Virus record (IMG/VR): IMGVR_UViG_3300025138_000003 | Span: 1-44,434 of that record | Source: a virus | Strand: one strand, 5' to 3' | DNA length: 44,434 bases | Part shown: piece after piece, positions 13,919 to 23,241 of the stretch | Position numbering within the stretch: position 1 is the stretch's first letter | How the letters are laid out: each line of letters starts with the position of its first letter | Notes under the pieces: model-generated | What the model saw: the letters and a program-made list of their open reading frames with translations, nothing else | What the model was told of the DNA's origin: nothing | Databases searched by the model: none | Translations under genes and position numbers: made by a program

Positions 13919-14176
13919 ATGAAAGCGTGTCAACATTGTAATGAGCCTAATCATGGGGGACATTTTAATTGTCCTTCTTGCGGGTTGAGAGCACATCCTG
14001 CAAAATGGAGCACTCAGTTTGTTTTAAGAGATTCTCCAATGGCAACTGCTATTAGAAAAGACCAAATAGATTTTGGAACTATGAGTATGGATAAACATAT
14101 AGAAAGAACCAATAAAAAGAATAAACAAGAACGTGCTAAAAAAGTAGATAGCATGATATTTGGAAAGGATAAATAA
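13919..14176 (+). CDS. Zinc-ribbon protein, 85 aa
   Basis: Four Cys in two knuckles, C4-x2-C7 and C18-x2-C21 (ACQHC, NCPSCGLR), with H12 and H15 between, form a likely zinc site. The rest is basic and helical (KHIERTNKKNKQERAKK). Starts three bases after the previous stop. Similar small zinc proteins occur in head regions of environmental phages. Nucleic-acid binding or an assembly role is inferred, not shown. Confidence 0.7.
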   Translation: MKACQHCNEPNHGGHFNCPSCGLRAHPAKWSTQFVLRDSPMATAIRKDQIDFGTMSMDKHIERTNKKNKQERAKKVDSMIFGKDK

Positions 14177-14283
14177 TGTACGGAACAATTAAAAGCTCAA
14201 AGCTTAATGGAAAAAGAAGAAAAAATGCTATGAGTAAAAAAAAGAAAAAGAAAGTAGTAAAGAAAAAAGGGTATAAAAAATAA
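14176..14283 (+). CDS. Very basic small protein, 35 aa
   Basis: ATG 14176 overlaps the previous stop (TAATG), and its own stop overlaps the next ATG (TAATG). The protein begins MYGTIKSSKLNGKRRK; over half of its residues are Lys or Arg, with a run of KKKKKK. This protamine-like composition suggests DNA or RNA binding, perhaps neutralising packaged DNA. Confidence 0.65.
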   Translation: MYGTIKSSKLNGKRRKNAMSKKKKKKVVKKKGYKK

Positions 14284-15005
14284 TGTTAACTAAAAGTGCA
14301 TACGAAATTGTACAAGAAAATAAACTTAAAGGTAGAAACGATAGTGAGTTTTCAAGAAATTTTATAAATAGCGTAAAAGAAATAAGAGCTAGAGGTAAAA
14401 TTGATGCAGAAAGAAGAAAAAAAATGAGAGAAGATTTATATAAAAAAACATATCCAAATTCAGAACAAGGAAAAGGATTAGAAATTATAGATAAATTTTT
14501 AGATAAATATTTTCCAAAAACTTTATTAGAAAGATTTGAAAATACTAAAGAACAATTTATGAATAAGTTTACATCTTCTGGGCAAAATGATAGGTTAGAC
14601 CAATACAATGTAAAGTATGGAACTAATATTCCTCACATGAAAAGTGAATTTGATATGAGAGTAGAACCTGAGTTAGAAAGAATGAGACAAGAAGAACAGC
14701 CACAAGTATTAGGTTCAGAAGAATCTTCAAGAGAATCTATTGAAAGATTTATGGGAATTTTAAAAAATGATTTTTCAAATCCTGTAGAAACAATTCCAGA
14801 TTCTGTATTACAAGAATTAAATGCAGTTCTACCTTTTATTAATACTGATGGAGATTTTAAAAATTTACCTTATACTGCAGAAGAAGAAGCAGAAGATGAT
14901 TTTAATAATGAGTTTAAAAACCCTTCCGAAGATGATATTCAAATATTTGATATGATAGATAAAGATAAAAGAAAAGTAAGAATAGGGGAGAGCATTAGTT
15001 TTTAA
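14283..15005 (+). CDS. Hypothetical protein, 240 aa
   Basis: Translationally coupled (TAATG) to both neighbours. Highly charged and helical: a basic N-terminal half (RARGKIDAERRKKMREDLYK), a middle with SSRESIERFMGILKNDFSNP, and an acidic C-terminus (AEEEAEDDFNNEFKNPSEDD). The basic-to-acidic split could suit an internal head or scaffold-like factor. No family recognised. Confidence 0.65.
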   Translation: MLTKSAYEIVQENKLKGRNDSEFSRNFINSVKEIRARGKIDAERRKKMREDLYKKTYPNSEQGKGLEIIDKFLDKYFPKTLLERFENTKEQFMNKFTSSGQNDRLDQYNVKYGTNIPHMKSEFDMRVEPELERMRQEEQPQVLGSEESSRESIERFMGILKNDFSNPVETIPDSVLQELNAVLPFINTDGDFKNLPYTAEEEAEDDFNNEFKNPSEDDIQIFDMIDKDKRKVRIGESISF

Positions 15006-15142
15006 TGAGAGGTTTAGTACAGCAAACTAGAAGAACTAATGGGAAGAAAAAAACTAGACAAGGTATGAGTAAGAATACTAAAATGGGAAATAAAATGAGT
15101 ACAAAGAACTATATAAAACCATACAGAGGACAAGGTAGATAA
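15005..15142 (+). CDS. Basic small protein, 45 aa
   Basis: ATG 15005 overlaps the preceding stop and its TAA overlaps the next ATG. Sequence MRGLVQQTRRTNGKKKTRQG and on, ending KPYRGQGR, about one third Lys plus Arg. Second member of a series of small basic proteins in the late block (with 14176, 24731, 24892, 25173). Probably nucleic-acid binding. Confidence 0.6.
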   Translation: MRGLVQQTRRTNGKKKTRQGMSKNTKMGNKMSTKNYIKPYRGQGR

Positions 15143-17730
15143 TGGCTGAAACATTTAAAAATCAAGTAGATGCTTTAACAGGTTTTGCTAGCACAGAAGA
15201 CGATGCATTATCTGATTGGTTAACTGCAGGTGCTCGTTCTATTATGAGTATATTGCCTGGTAACACTCTTCAAAGAGTTGCTTCTACTGATGGTTTTACA
15301 AACACCATAGATATAGAAGGTAAAAAAATAGTATCAGTTACAAGAAAAGATAATAACAACAGTAGTTATCATATGCCTTGTAGACAATTATTACCAAGCC
15401 AAAGAGGTAGAGTTGTGGATTCATCTTATATGGAATACGCTTCTACTAGTGACCCTGCTTATGTAATTGAAGGAGATGTATTACAAACATATCCTGCTAG
15501 TGCAGCATCAACTGACAGCTCACTAACTTATATAAATATGGCAATTACTGTAGCACATGGAGATAGTGCAATAGCTAACTTTCCAGATGAAGGAGAAAGT
15601 GCGGTAGTATTATATGCAGCAAGAAATAGTGTTCAAAGATTAATGAATAATATACAAACTAACTCAGACATTACTACTGCTTTAACTGCAGTAAATACAG
15701 AGTTAGATGAAACTCAAGCTATATGCGACTTAATTAATACGCAGGTAGACACTGCAGTAACAGAGCTAGCAGAGACAGCAGCTAATGTAGACTCAAGCGT
15801 AGATACGGCTTTAGCTGCAATGGCAACTGCTGCAGGAAGAATTAATACTGCGGTAGGTTTAGCAAATGCAGAATTTGATAAAAGCGATGCATTATTAGAT
15901 TTAGGAGAGGCTGACACAGAAGGAGATGTTAATACTGCCTTAACAGCAATTAATACAGAATTAGATGAATTACAATCTATAGCAGATAATATTCATACTG
16001 AAGTAGCATTAATAAATGCTCAGTCAGATTCTGCTCTTACTGAAATAGGATTAGCTAATGCTGAAGTAGACAAGATGGCAGCAGAGACTGCTTTAGATAA
16101 TGCAGAATTAGACTTAGCTAAAGTAGAATTAGCAGAAGCAGCGGTCTTAGTTGATTCTGGTATAGATACAGCTAGTGCAGCTATTAACACTGCGGCAGAT
16201 AAAATGGATGCTGCAGTAGCTTTGGCTAATGGTCAGTTTGACCAAGCTGTTTTAGAATCTGCTCAAGCAGAGTTAGAAGCAGATGATAGTGCAGTAGCAA
16301 CAGCTTTAACAGCTATAAACACTCAAGTAGATGCAGCGGTAGCTTTAATAACTGCAGACCCTGGAGTAACAGATAGATTAGCAGCTGGAGAAGCTGCAGT
16401 AGATTTAGCAGCAGATGAAATAGTATTAGCAAAAGCAGAAGCTGCAGAGATAGCAACTCAGACAGACAGTGATTCAGGTAGTTCTAAATTTAATGTAGCA
16501 TTAGATGCTATAAATACTGCTGTAGATAAATTTCAAGCAGCAAGTGGTGACCCTGCATTATTTGGAGATGAAGATGTTTATACAACTGGTGTAGGATTTA
16601 CTAAGGTAAAAGATGCATTAGATAATGCACAAAAGATTGTAGATGATGGTGCTAACTCTCCAACTCAAGATGCAGCAGGCGATGCAGCAACTTATTTATT
16701 TACAGAAGAAGATGTAGAATTAATGAATGGTGCTTTGTCTATTGCACAAACAGAACAAAATAGAGCACAGATACATATACAAGAATTTCAAGCTAAAGTT
16801 TCAGGACTGTCTGCAGAAATAAATGGATTTGCTACTGAGGTATCTTCAAGAGCGACATTTACTGGAGCAAAAGGACAAGCAGTTCAAGCACATATATCTA
16901 CTGCACAAAATCGTTTATCAGAAGCACAGGCTGAAATAGCCTTAGCTAATGGATACAATGGTGCAATAGGAGCTCATATTAGTGCTGCACAAGGATACGG
17001 GTCTGAAGTGCAAGCATACTTAGCTACAACTCAAATGTTTATTAATACAACAGGAAATAGAATTAATGCTGGTAATGCATTTTTAGCAGAAGCTAATGCA
17101 AGAGCAGGAGAAGCTCAAACCTATATGGGTGAAGTAAGTGCTAAAGCATCTCAAGTCCAAGCACAGATTAGTGTTGCACAAGGGTATATACAAAATGGAG
17201 CTGGATTTTCTAGAGTTGCTGATAGTTTTGCAAAAGCAGCACAAGGGTATTTAGGAACAGCTGGAACATATTTATCTGCAGGGCAAGGGTTTGCATCTAC
17301 AGCACAGGGATATGCCAATGAAATTCAATCTAAATTAGGAATAGCATCAGGATATGGTAATGAAATAAGTGCTAGATTAGCACAGGCTCAAGCTAAAAGA
17401 GAAGAGTCTAATTCTAGATTACAGACTGGTAATGCTTATTTATCAGAAGCACAGATGGCAGTAAACGAAGTAAACTCTTATGGAGCAGAAGTTACACAAA
17501 GACTACAACAAGTAGGTGTTCAAGGTAATATTGCTATTTCTTATATATCTGCAGCTCAAGGGTATTCTAATGAGATACAAACTAAGATTGGAATTGCTTC
17601 AGGATATTTACAAGAAATGCAAGGAAGAGTTGCTGTGGATAATGCAAAATATACTTGGTATACACAGCAGTATCAAATGTTAGACGCTCAATATAAAGAA
17701 CAAATTCAAACACTACAGGCATCTGCATAA
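15142..17730 (+). CDS. Giant Ala-rich helical structural protein with N-terminal adaptor-like domain
   Basis: Protein of 862 aa. Residues 1 to about 175 form a mixed domain (STEDDALSDWLTAGARSIMS, MPCRQLLPSQRGRVVD) like those at the start of tail or connector proteins. From about 180 to the end the protein is a long series of degenerate helical repeats: first units such as INTAVDKMDAAVALANG, then units such as AQGYANEIQSKLGIASGYG. Only one region (about 430-510) breaks the pattern. This predicts a very long coiled rod or bundle: a tail fibre shaft, tape-like or internal protein. No transmembrane segment. Confidence 0.65.
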   Translation: MAETFKNQVDALTGFASTEDDALSDWLTAGARSIMSILPGNTLQRVASTDGFTNTIDIEGKKIVSVTRKDNNNSSYHMPCRQLLPSQRGRVVDSSYMEYASTSDPAYVIEGDVLQTYPASAASTDSSLTYINMAITVAHGDSAIANFPDEGESAVVLYAARNSVQRLMNNIQTNSDITTALTAVNTELDETQAICDLINTQVDTAVTELAETAANVDSSVDTALAAMATAAGRINTAVGLANAEFDKSDALLDLGEADTEGDVNTALTAINTELDELQSIADNIHTEVALINAQSDSALTEIGLANAEVDKMAAETALDNAELDLAKVELAEAAVLVDSGIDTASAAINTAADKMDAAVALANGQFDQAVLESAQAELEADDSAVATALTAINTQVDAAVALITADPGVTDRLAAGEAAVDLAADEIVLAKAEAAEIATQTDSDSGSSKFNVALDAINTAVDKFQAASGDPALFGDEDVYTTGVGFTKVKDALDNAQKIVDDGANSPTQDAAGDAATYLFTEEDVELMNGALSIAQTEQNRAQIHIQEFQAKVSGLSAEINGFATEVSSRATFTGAKGQAVQAHISTAQNRLSEAQAEIALANGYNGAIGAHISAAQGYGSEVQAYLATTQMFINTTGNRINAGNAFLAEANARAGEAQTYMGEVSAKASQVQAQISVAQGYIQNGAGFSRVADSFAKAAQGYLGTAGTYLSAGQGFASTAQGYANEIQSKLGIASGYGNEISARLAQAQAKREESNSRLQTGNAYLSEAQMAVNEVNSYGAEVTQRLQQVGVQGNIAISYISAAQGYSNEIQTKIGIASGYLQEMQGRVAVDNAKYTWYTQQYQMLDAQYKEQIQTLQASA

Positions 17731-17909
17731 TGGCTAATCTTGGAACAGACTGGACAAAAGTAACAAGCATGGAAGATTCTACTTCCTGGTCAAAAGAATT
17801 AAGTTCTGCAATATCTACAACGTGGTCAAGAGTTTTAGTTTTTTTTAGCTTGTGGCAAAATGCAGATGAAGAGTGGGAAAATGTAACATCAATGTATGAG
17901 GAATTATAA
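17730..17909 (+). CDS. Small hypothetical protein, 59 aa
   Basis: Coupled to both neighbours by TAATG overlaps. Trp-rich and acidic. The motif W-x-x-V-T-S-M occurs twice, near the start (DWTKVTSMED) and near the end (EWENVTSMYEEL), so it may have arisen by internal duplication around a hydrophobic centre (TTWSRVLVFFSLW). Position suggests a small connector or tail component; no family recognised. Confidence 0.6.
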   Translation: MANLGTDWTKVTSMEDSTSWSKELSSAISTTWSRVLVFFSLWQNADEEWENVTSMYEEL

Positions 17910-18214
17910 TGGCAGCAATAGAATTTAGTGGTAAAGAAATATATAGTAGAGTGTTGCAGGCAGTTCCTGGAATATCAGAAAACTATGTTATAAACTTAAT
18001 TAACGAAGCATTAGTTGATATGGGAAAATATTCAGTTCAAATTGAATGGGCAAAAACAAACTTAGTTCACAACCAACTATGGTATGGACTAGATGACAAC
18101 AGAGATATAACTGTAAACAAAGTTTTTAAGTGTAGTATTTTAAACTCTGATGGAGAGTATATAAGAATACCACGACTAGTAAACCAAGATATTAAAATAA
18201 CAGATACGGAATAA
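17909..18214 (+). CDS. Head-tail adaptor-like protein, part 1 (101 aa)
   Basis: Sequence MAAIEFSGKEIYSRVLQAVP then GISENYVINLINEALVDMGK and VNKVFKCSIL. This two-helix start with a beta strand matches the N-terminal half of adaptor proteins in environmental podoviruses. The following gene (18218) begins three bases later and looks like the matching second half, so one ancestral gene may have been split, or two subunits interact. Likely in the portal-proximal ring. Confidence 0.6.
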   Translation: MAAIEFSGKEIYSRVLQAVPGISENYVINLINEALVDMGKYSVQIEWAKTNLVHNQLWYGLDDNRDITVNKVFKCSILNSDGEYIRIPRLVNQDIKITDTE

Positions 18215-18217
18215 AAA

Positions 18218-18670
18218 ATGGCAGCAATAAGCAGTGATTACAAAGACCCTTCAGACTCATTTGTATGGTGGGTTGAAGGCGATAAGCTAGCAATAGCTAC
18301 AACTAAAGATGATGGTGGGACTACAGAAACAGCAGAAGGTCAATACAAAGCTGTGCACATTGGCTCTAGTGGAGATGTAATTACAAATGGGTTATTAATT
18401 TCTTATGATGCAGAGCCTGATAAGTTAAGCTCAATTACAGATACTATAGATGTAGACAATGCTTTACAGCCTGCCTTAATAGATTATGTAAAAGCTAAAG
18501 CTTTAATGGATGCGGCTGCAAGAACAAATGACCCAAACATAGCACAAATAAGAATGGCTTCTGGGCAACAATGTTTAGCAAACTATAAAGAAAGTATACA
18601 AAAATTTGGTGCAAAGAAAAGAGATAAAACAGGTGGAACACGAGCTGTTGTTCCAGCAAACTTTAGGTAA
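18218..18670 (+). CDS. Head-tail adaptor-like protein, part 2 (150 aa)
   Basis: Beta-rich first half (DSFVWWVEGDKLAIATTKDD) and a C-terminal helical part LQPALIDYVKAKALMDAAAR, a motif seen in head-tail adaptors and gp4-like ring proteins, ending basic (KFGAKKRDKTGGTRAVV). Works presumably with the 17909 product between portal and tail. Evidence is pattern and position. Confidence 0.6.
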   Translation: MAAISSDYKDPSDSFVWWVEGDKLAIATTKDDGGTTETAEGQYKAVHIGSSGDVITNGLLISYDAEPDKLSSITDTIDVDNALQPALIDYVKAKALMDAAARTNDPNIAQIRMASGQQCLANYKESIQKFGAKKRDKTGGTRAVVPANFR

Positions 18671-18673
18671 AAT

Positions 18674-21600
18674 ATGGCAACATTAACAGGACAAAGAATA
18701 AAAGATAGCTATAAGGACTTATTACAAGTATCTAATAGTAATTCAGGAATCGACTCAACATTAAGGGTAATATCAGATGGAGAAGCTACAGATAGTGTAT
18801 TACAAATTAGCACCACTGCTGTTAATATATCATCAGCAGGTGCGTTACAGTATGCTGGCGTTGCTATTACTTCTACAGCTGCTGAACTAAACATATTAGA
18901 TGGAGCTACTGTAACAGTAGCAGAACTTAATATTCTTGATGGTGTTACAGCTAGTGCAACAGACATAAATCTTATAGATGGAATAACAAACGGAACAGTT
19001 ATAGCAAGCAAAGCTATTATAACAGATTCTAACAAAGATATTACTGGTGGTAGAAATATTACTATTAGCGGTGAGTTAGATGCTGCTACATTAGATATTA
19101 GTGGAGATGCAGACATTGATGGAACTCTTGAAACAGATGCTTTAACTATTGGTGGAGTAACATCTGTTCCTTTTGAAGCAGCAGACCATAGCAAACTAGA
19201 CGGAATAGAAGCAAGTGCTACAGCTGACCAAAGCAATGCAGAGATTGTTGCAGCAGTAGAAGCTGGTTCTGACTCTAACACTTTTACAGATGCTGACCAT
19301 AGCAAACTAAATGCTATTGAAGCAAGTGCAGATGTAACCGATACGGCCAATGTAACAAGTTCTGGTGCGTTAATGGATAGTGAACTTGCAAGTATTGCAG
19401 ATATAAAAGCATTAGACCAATCAGTAGTAAGTGGAGCAACACCTACATTTACAACTACTAATTTTACCGATGCTTCTAATAAAAGATTAATGACTGATGC
19501 TCAAGAAACAAAACTTGACTCAGTTGAAAGTAATGCGACTGCCGACCAAACCGATGAAGAAATACAAGATGTCGTAGGAGCAATGTTTAGTAGTAATACC
19601 GAAACTGGAATTACTGCTACTTATCAAGATGGAGATGGAACAATAGATTTAGTTGTTGGTACACTTAACCAGGATACAACAGGAACTGCATCAAAAGCTA
19701 CAGTAACAGATAGCACAGCAAACACAAACTTTCCAGTTGTCTTTCACGATGAAGGAACAGGAAATGTTTTATTAGACGATACAGGTGCTTTACGATACAA
19801 TCCAAGCACAGGAGAATTATTAGTTCCTAAACTAACCGTAGCAGGAACAACTACTCAAGTAGATACAGTAACAATGGAAGCTGCAAATGCTATTAAGTTT
19901 GAAGGAGCAACAGCAGACGCAAACGAAACTATATTATCTATTGTTGACCCTACCAATGATGACAACACACAATATTTATTAAACGCAAGTGGATATATTC
20001 CACTATTAAACGCAGTTTCTACAACTGTAATTACAGCAACTCCCGCAGAACTAAACTATGTAGATGGAGTAACTTCCAATATTCAAACGCAATTAGACGC
20101 AACACTTGACACGGCAGGTGCATTAATAGATTTAAGTTCAACTACGATTAATGTTGATTTAACCGAAGCAGGAGAAGCTGCTATCGCCAATGGAGATTAT
20201 ATATTATTTTTAGATGGTGGTGCAACAGGAACACACGCAAAAGAAGCAATCGCTGATGTAGCAACTTTATTTGCAGGAGCAGGTATGACAGCTACAAGTT
20301 CTGTTATTAATGTTATAGCTGGTACTGGTATTGATGTAGCAGCAGATGCTATTTCAGTAGATGTATCTGACTTTATGTCTAATGGTAGTAACAACAGAAT
20401 ACTTACTGCTACTGGCACAGATGCTATGAACGCAGAAGCCAATCTTACTTTTGATGGAAGTCATTTAAGACTTCCTAATAATAGTTCTGTAATTATGGGT
20501 GCAAGTGATGCTTTTGTAATAAATCATAATGGTTCTCATAATTATATACAAAATACAAAAAGCGATGCAGATTTTTATTTTACAGTAAACGATGGTGGCT
20601 CTACTATCAATGCACTTATTATTGATTCAAGTGAGGTTGCAAATATTGTTTTACCTAATGATAATCAAAGACTCCTTATTGGTGAAGGAAATGATTTACA
20701 ATTACTTCACAATGGAACAAATAGTTATATTGCCAACTATGTTGGAGATTTAATAATTGAAAATCACGAAGCCGATAAGGACATAATACTTTATAATGAT
20801 GATGGTTCAGGTGGAACAACACCTTACCTAACCTTAGATGGTAGTGCTACTAAAACAATATTTGCTCAAAGCACTCAACACGCAGACAACGCCAAAGCAA
20901 CATTTGGTGCCGCAGGAGATATGGAAATATCTCACAATGGAACACACAACTTCATAGATTTAGACAATGGTAATCTTTATTTTAGAGATGATGCAGATAA
21001 TAATATTTTAATTGTTTATAGAGAGGGTGGTGGAGTACAATTAGCAGAGGGCGATTTAAAAATACCTGCAACTTCTAAACTTTACTTTGATGGTGGTAGT
21101 CATACTTATATCTATGAACAAGCAGCAGATACATTAGATTTTGTAGTTGGTGGAACACAAATGATTAATATTGTAGAGGGTTCTACTAATTATGTTAGAT
21201 TACCTGATAGTGCATTATTAGCAGTTGGTGGAAGTCTTGATTTGTATCAGGTTCACGATGGAACTAATTCTAAAATTCAAAACAATACTGGTACTTTATC
21301 CATAGTTCAAAATACTACCGATTCAGACTTAATACTATCTTGTGATGATGGTTCAGGTGGAACTACAGCTTACATAACATTAGATGGTAGTGCTGTCGGT
21401 ATTAATATGGCTAAGTTTACAAGTTTTAGTTCCAGTATTAGTTTTCCAGCAAGTCATAGTGCAGATAAAATACAGATGTATAGTGGTGGTAACGAAAAGA
21501 TTGGTACAGAAGCCAATACATTATTATTTACTGCTGATAATTATAAATTTAAAGATGTTGCTGGACACGATAATTTATTTATGAATAATTCAGGTAATGT

Positions 21601-22585
21601 AGGTATAGGAACTACATCACCTGGAGTAAAGTTAGATGTAGCTGGTCAAGCAAGAACTACTAATGGTATGTTAGTAGATAATGGAACTACTGCTGGATTC
21701 TTTACAACAGATTCTGATAATGTAAACTTTGGTGCATCAACATCAGGTAAAGGATTAAAATTATTTAGTGCCAATGCAGAAAGAATGAGAATAAACTCAT
21801 CAGGTTGTATTAAAGTAGGACCAAATGGTGGAGATACTGCACATACATTTGAAATAGATACTTCAGGAAATGCAAATCACGGATTGTTTGTTAATGCAGA
21901 CGAAGCAAGAGGAGCTGGAGATTATGCTTTATATGTAGATGATGAAGACCCTAATGCAAGAGGAACTGTTAGAATTGATAGTGCTACTGGAACAGCAGTA
22001 GATATTAATTGTGCTTCAGGTTACTTAGCTTTAGATGTATCTACACCCCTTGATAATGTTGCTAAGTTTACAAGCACAGATGCAAGTGCTGCTATCGTAA
22101 TACAAGATAGTAATTCCACAGATAATTTCAATAGACTTCAAGTCGTTACTAATGATATGTTGTTTGTAACTAATAATAGTGAAAAGTTTAGAATAGCAGC
22201 TAATGGAGATTTGACTGCAACAGATACTTCTATCGCATCTAATTCTGACTTAAGATTAAAGAAGAATATTGAAAATTTTGAAGGCGGTTTGGATATTATT
22301 TCTAAATTACAACCAAGAAACTTTGAGTGGAGAAATCCTGAAATTCACAAAGAAGGAACTAGACGAGGATTTATAGCTCAAGAAGTAAAAGAAGTAGATG
22401 AGTATTGGATTAATACATTAAAAATTCAAGAAGAAAATAAAGATTACGAGTATGTAAAAGATACTGAAGGACAAAGTTTTGTGTCTAAGTTAAGTGACAA
22501 AGATGCAATGTATGTTTCAGCTATACAGGAGTTGAAACGAGAAATAGATGAACTCAAACTAAAACTAGGAGAGAAAAATGGCTAA
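18674..22585 (+). CDS. Tail fibre with C-terminal S74 intramolecular chaperone
   Basis: Protein of 1303 aa. The N-terminal half carries fibre repeats: AELNILDGATVTVAELNILD, and two near-identical units around DHSKLDGIEASATADQ and DHSKLNAIEASADVTD. The centre has many beta-helix-like turns (HNGTNSYIANYVGD, HNGTHNFIDLDNG). The last 115 residues are an S74 peptidase or intramolecular chaperone domain: SNSDLRLKKNIENFEGG with likely catalytic S1191 and K1196, then FIAQEVKEV and a final trimerising helix. The domain trimerises the fibre and cuts itself off. Host-receptor binding is expected. Confidence 0.9.
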   Translation: MATLTGQRIKDSYKDLLQVSNSNSGIDSTLRVISDGEATDSVLQISTTAVNISSAGALQYAGVAITSTAAELNILDGATVTVAELNILDGVTASATDINLIDGITNGTVIASKAIITDSNKDITGGRNITISGELDAATLDISGDADIDGTLETDALTIGGVTSVPFEAADHSKLDGIEASATADQSNAEIVAAVEAGSDSNTFTDADHSKLNAIEASADVTDTANVTSSGALMDSELASIADIKALDQSVVSGATPTFTTTNFTDASNKRLMTDAQETKLDSVESNATADQTDEEIQDVVGAMFSSNTETGITATYQDGDGTIDLVVGTLNQDTTGTASKATVTDSTANTNFPVVFHDEGTGNVLLDDTGALRYNPSTGELLVPKLTVAGTTTQVDTVTMEAANAIKFEGATADANETILSIVDPTNDDNTQYLLNASGYIPLLNAVSTTVITATPAELNYVDGVTSNIQTQLDATLDTAGALIDLSSTTINVDLTEAGEAAIANGDYILFLDGGATGTHAKEAIADVATLFAGAGMTATSSVINVIAGTGIDVAADAISVDVSDFMSNGSNNRILTATGTDAMNAEANLTFDGSHLRLPNNSSVIMGASDAFVINHNGSHNYIQNTKSDADFYFTVNDGGSTINALIIDSSEVANIVLPNDNQRLLIGEGNDLQLLHNGTNSYIANYVGDLIIENHEADKDIILYNDDGSGGTTPYLTLDGSATKTIFAQSTQHADNAKATFGAAGDMEISHNGTHNFIDLDNGNLYFRDDADNNILIVYREGGGVQLAEGDLKIPATSKLYFDGGSHTYIYEQAADTLDFVVGGTQMINIVEGSTNYVRLPDSALLAVGGSLDLYQVHDGTNSKIQNNTGTLSIVQNTTDSDLILSCDDGSGGTTAYITLDGSAVGINMAKFTSFSSSISFPASHSADKIQMYSGGNEKIGTEANTLLFTADNYKFKDVAGHDNLFMNNSGNVGIGTTSPGVKLDVAGQARTTNGMLVDNGTTAGFFTTDSDNVNFGASTSGKGLKLFSANAERMRINSSGCIKVGPNGGDTAHTFEIDTSGNANHGLFVNADEARGAGDYALYVDDEDPNARGTVRIDSATGTAVDINCASGYLALDVSTPLDNVAKFTSTDASAAIVIQDSNSTDNFNRLQVVTNDMLFVTNNSEKFRIAANGDLTATDTSIASNSDLRLKKNIENFEGGLDIISKLQPRNFEWRNPEIHKEGTRRGFIAQEVKEVDEYWINTLKIQEENKDYEYVKDTEGQSFVSKLSDKDAMYVSAIQELKREIDELKLKLGEKNG

Positions 22586-22811
22586 AAAAATAGCAGAAAA
22601 AGCAAGTGATGCAGCAGTTAAAATGGTTGAAATCAAACACCTTCGTTCAATGAAAGATGAAGCAGGTAAAGACGTATCTGTAGTAGATAATATTGAAGTA
22701 CGTCAAGTTGATGAGATGATTACACAAGCAGAAGCACAATTAGTAAATGCAGAAGCAAGAGTAACTGAACTTAAAGCAGATATTGTTGAATACAAGAAAA
22801 TCAAGGGTTAA
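22578..22811 (+). CDS. Small coiled-coil protein after the fibre, 77 aa
   Basis: The ATG at 22578 overlaps the fibre end by eight bases and follows CTAGGAGAGAAA. Lys/Glu/Ala-rich, helical throughout (MAKKIAEKASDAAVKMVEIK; ITQAEAQLVNAEARVTELKA). It may be a fibre assembly chaperone, given its place, but no family is recognised. Confidence 0.6.
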   Translation: MAKKIAEKASDAAVKMVEIKHLRSMKDEAGKDVSVVDNIEVRQVDEMITQAEAQLVNAEARVTELKADIVEYKKIKG

Positions 22812-22817
22812 TAAAGA

Positions 22818-22958
22818 ATGTTTAGGGGTCCCAACGGAGTAGGAAAAGGAGATAAGCCTAGGGATATAGGTATATCTCAAAAAGAATATGCGAAGCGTTG
22901 GGACATAATATTTAATAAAAAAAAGAAAGAAGGAAAAAAAAGTGACAGAACTGAGTAA
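22818..22958 (+). CDS. Small conserved phage protein (FRGPNGVGKGDKPR), 46 aa
   Basis: ATG 22818, overlapping the next gene by 17 bases. The N-terminus MFRGPNGVGKGDKPRDIG belongs to a family of very short proteins with a G-K-G-D-K-P-R motif that I recall from many marine phage genomes; no function is known. The C-terminus is Lys-rich. Short, but the motif makes it a real gene. Confidence 0.65.
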   Translation: MFRGPNGVGKGDKPRDIGISQKEYAKRWDIIFNKKKKEGKKSDRTE

Positions 22959-23232
22959 AAACAGTAAAATGACATTGAGTATTGAAACATTAATATCATT
23001 AGGAACTACACTAGTGTTAGTAGTGGGTATGTGGTTTTCATTACAAGCAGATATTAAAGAAGCAAAAGAATTACCTGAACCTCCAATAGGTAGAACTGAG
23101 TACGACTTAAAGGACCAAATGATTAGAAACACAATCATTGAAACTGAAAAAGATGTACAGGAAATTAAAGAAGAACAAAAAGAAATGCGTACAGATGTGA
23201 AGAACATTGAACGTATGTTGATGCAAAAGTGA
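22942..23232 (+). CDS. Membrane-anchored coiled-coil protein
   Basis: GTG start at 22942 with AAGGA eight bases ahead. One transmembrane segment (about residues 12-33, LSIETLISLGTTLVLVVGMW), then a charged linker and a coiled coil (TEKDVQEIKEEQKEMRTDVK). Similar one-span plus coiled-coil proteins occur in phage lysis and envelope modules as holin-like, spanin-like or anchor proteins. It heads a three-gene envelope module with 23242 and 23640, so an envelope role is likely. Confidence 0.65.
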   Translation: MTELSKNSKMTLSIETLISLGTTLVLVVGMWFSLQADIKEAKELPEPPIGRTEYDLKDQMIRNTIIETEKDVQEIKEEQKEMRTDVKNIERMLMQK

Positions 23233-23241
23233 GGTACAGAG

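Noticed and set aside
13130-17917. Other long antisense frames in the late block (for example 13130-13396, 14228-14608, 15714-15917)
   Set aside because: Shadow frames with no start signals opposite clear structural genes.
18709-19350. Minus-strand frame of 213 codons inside the fibre gene
   Set aside because: Antisense shadow caused by the Ala/Asp/Ser-rich repeats of the fibre; no ribosome site.
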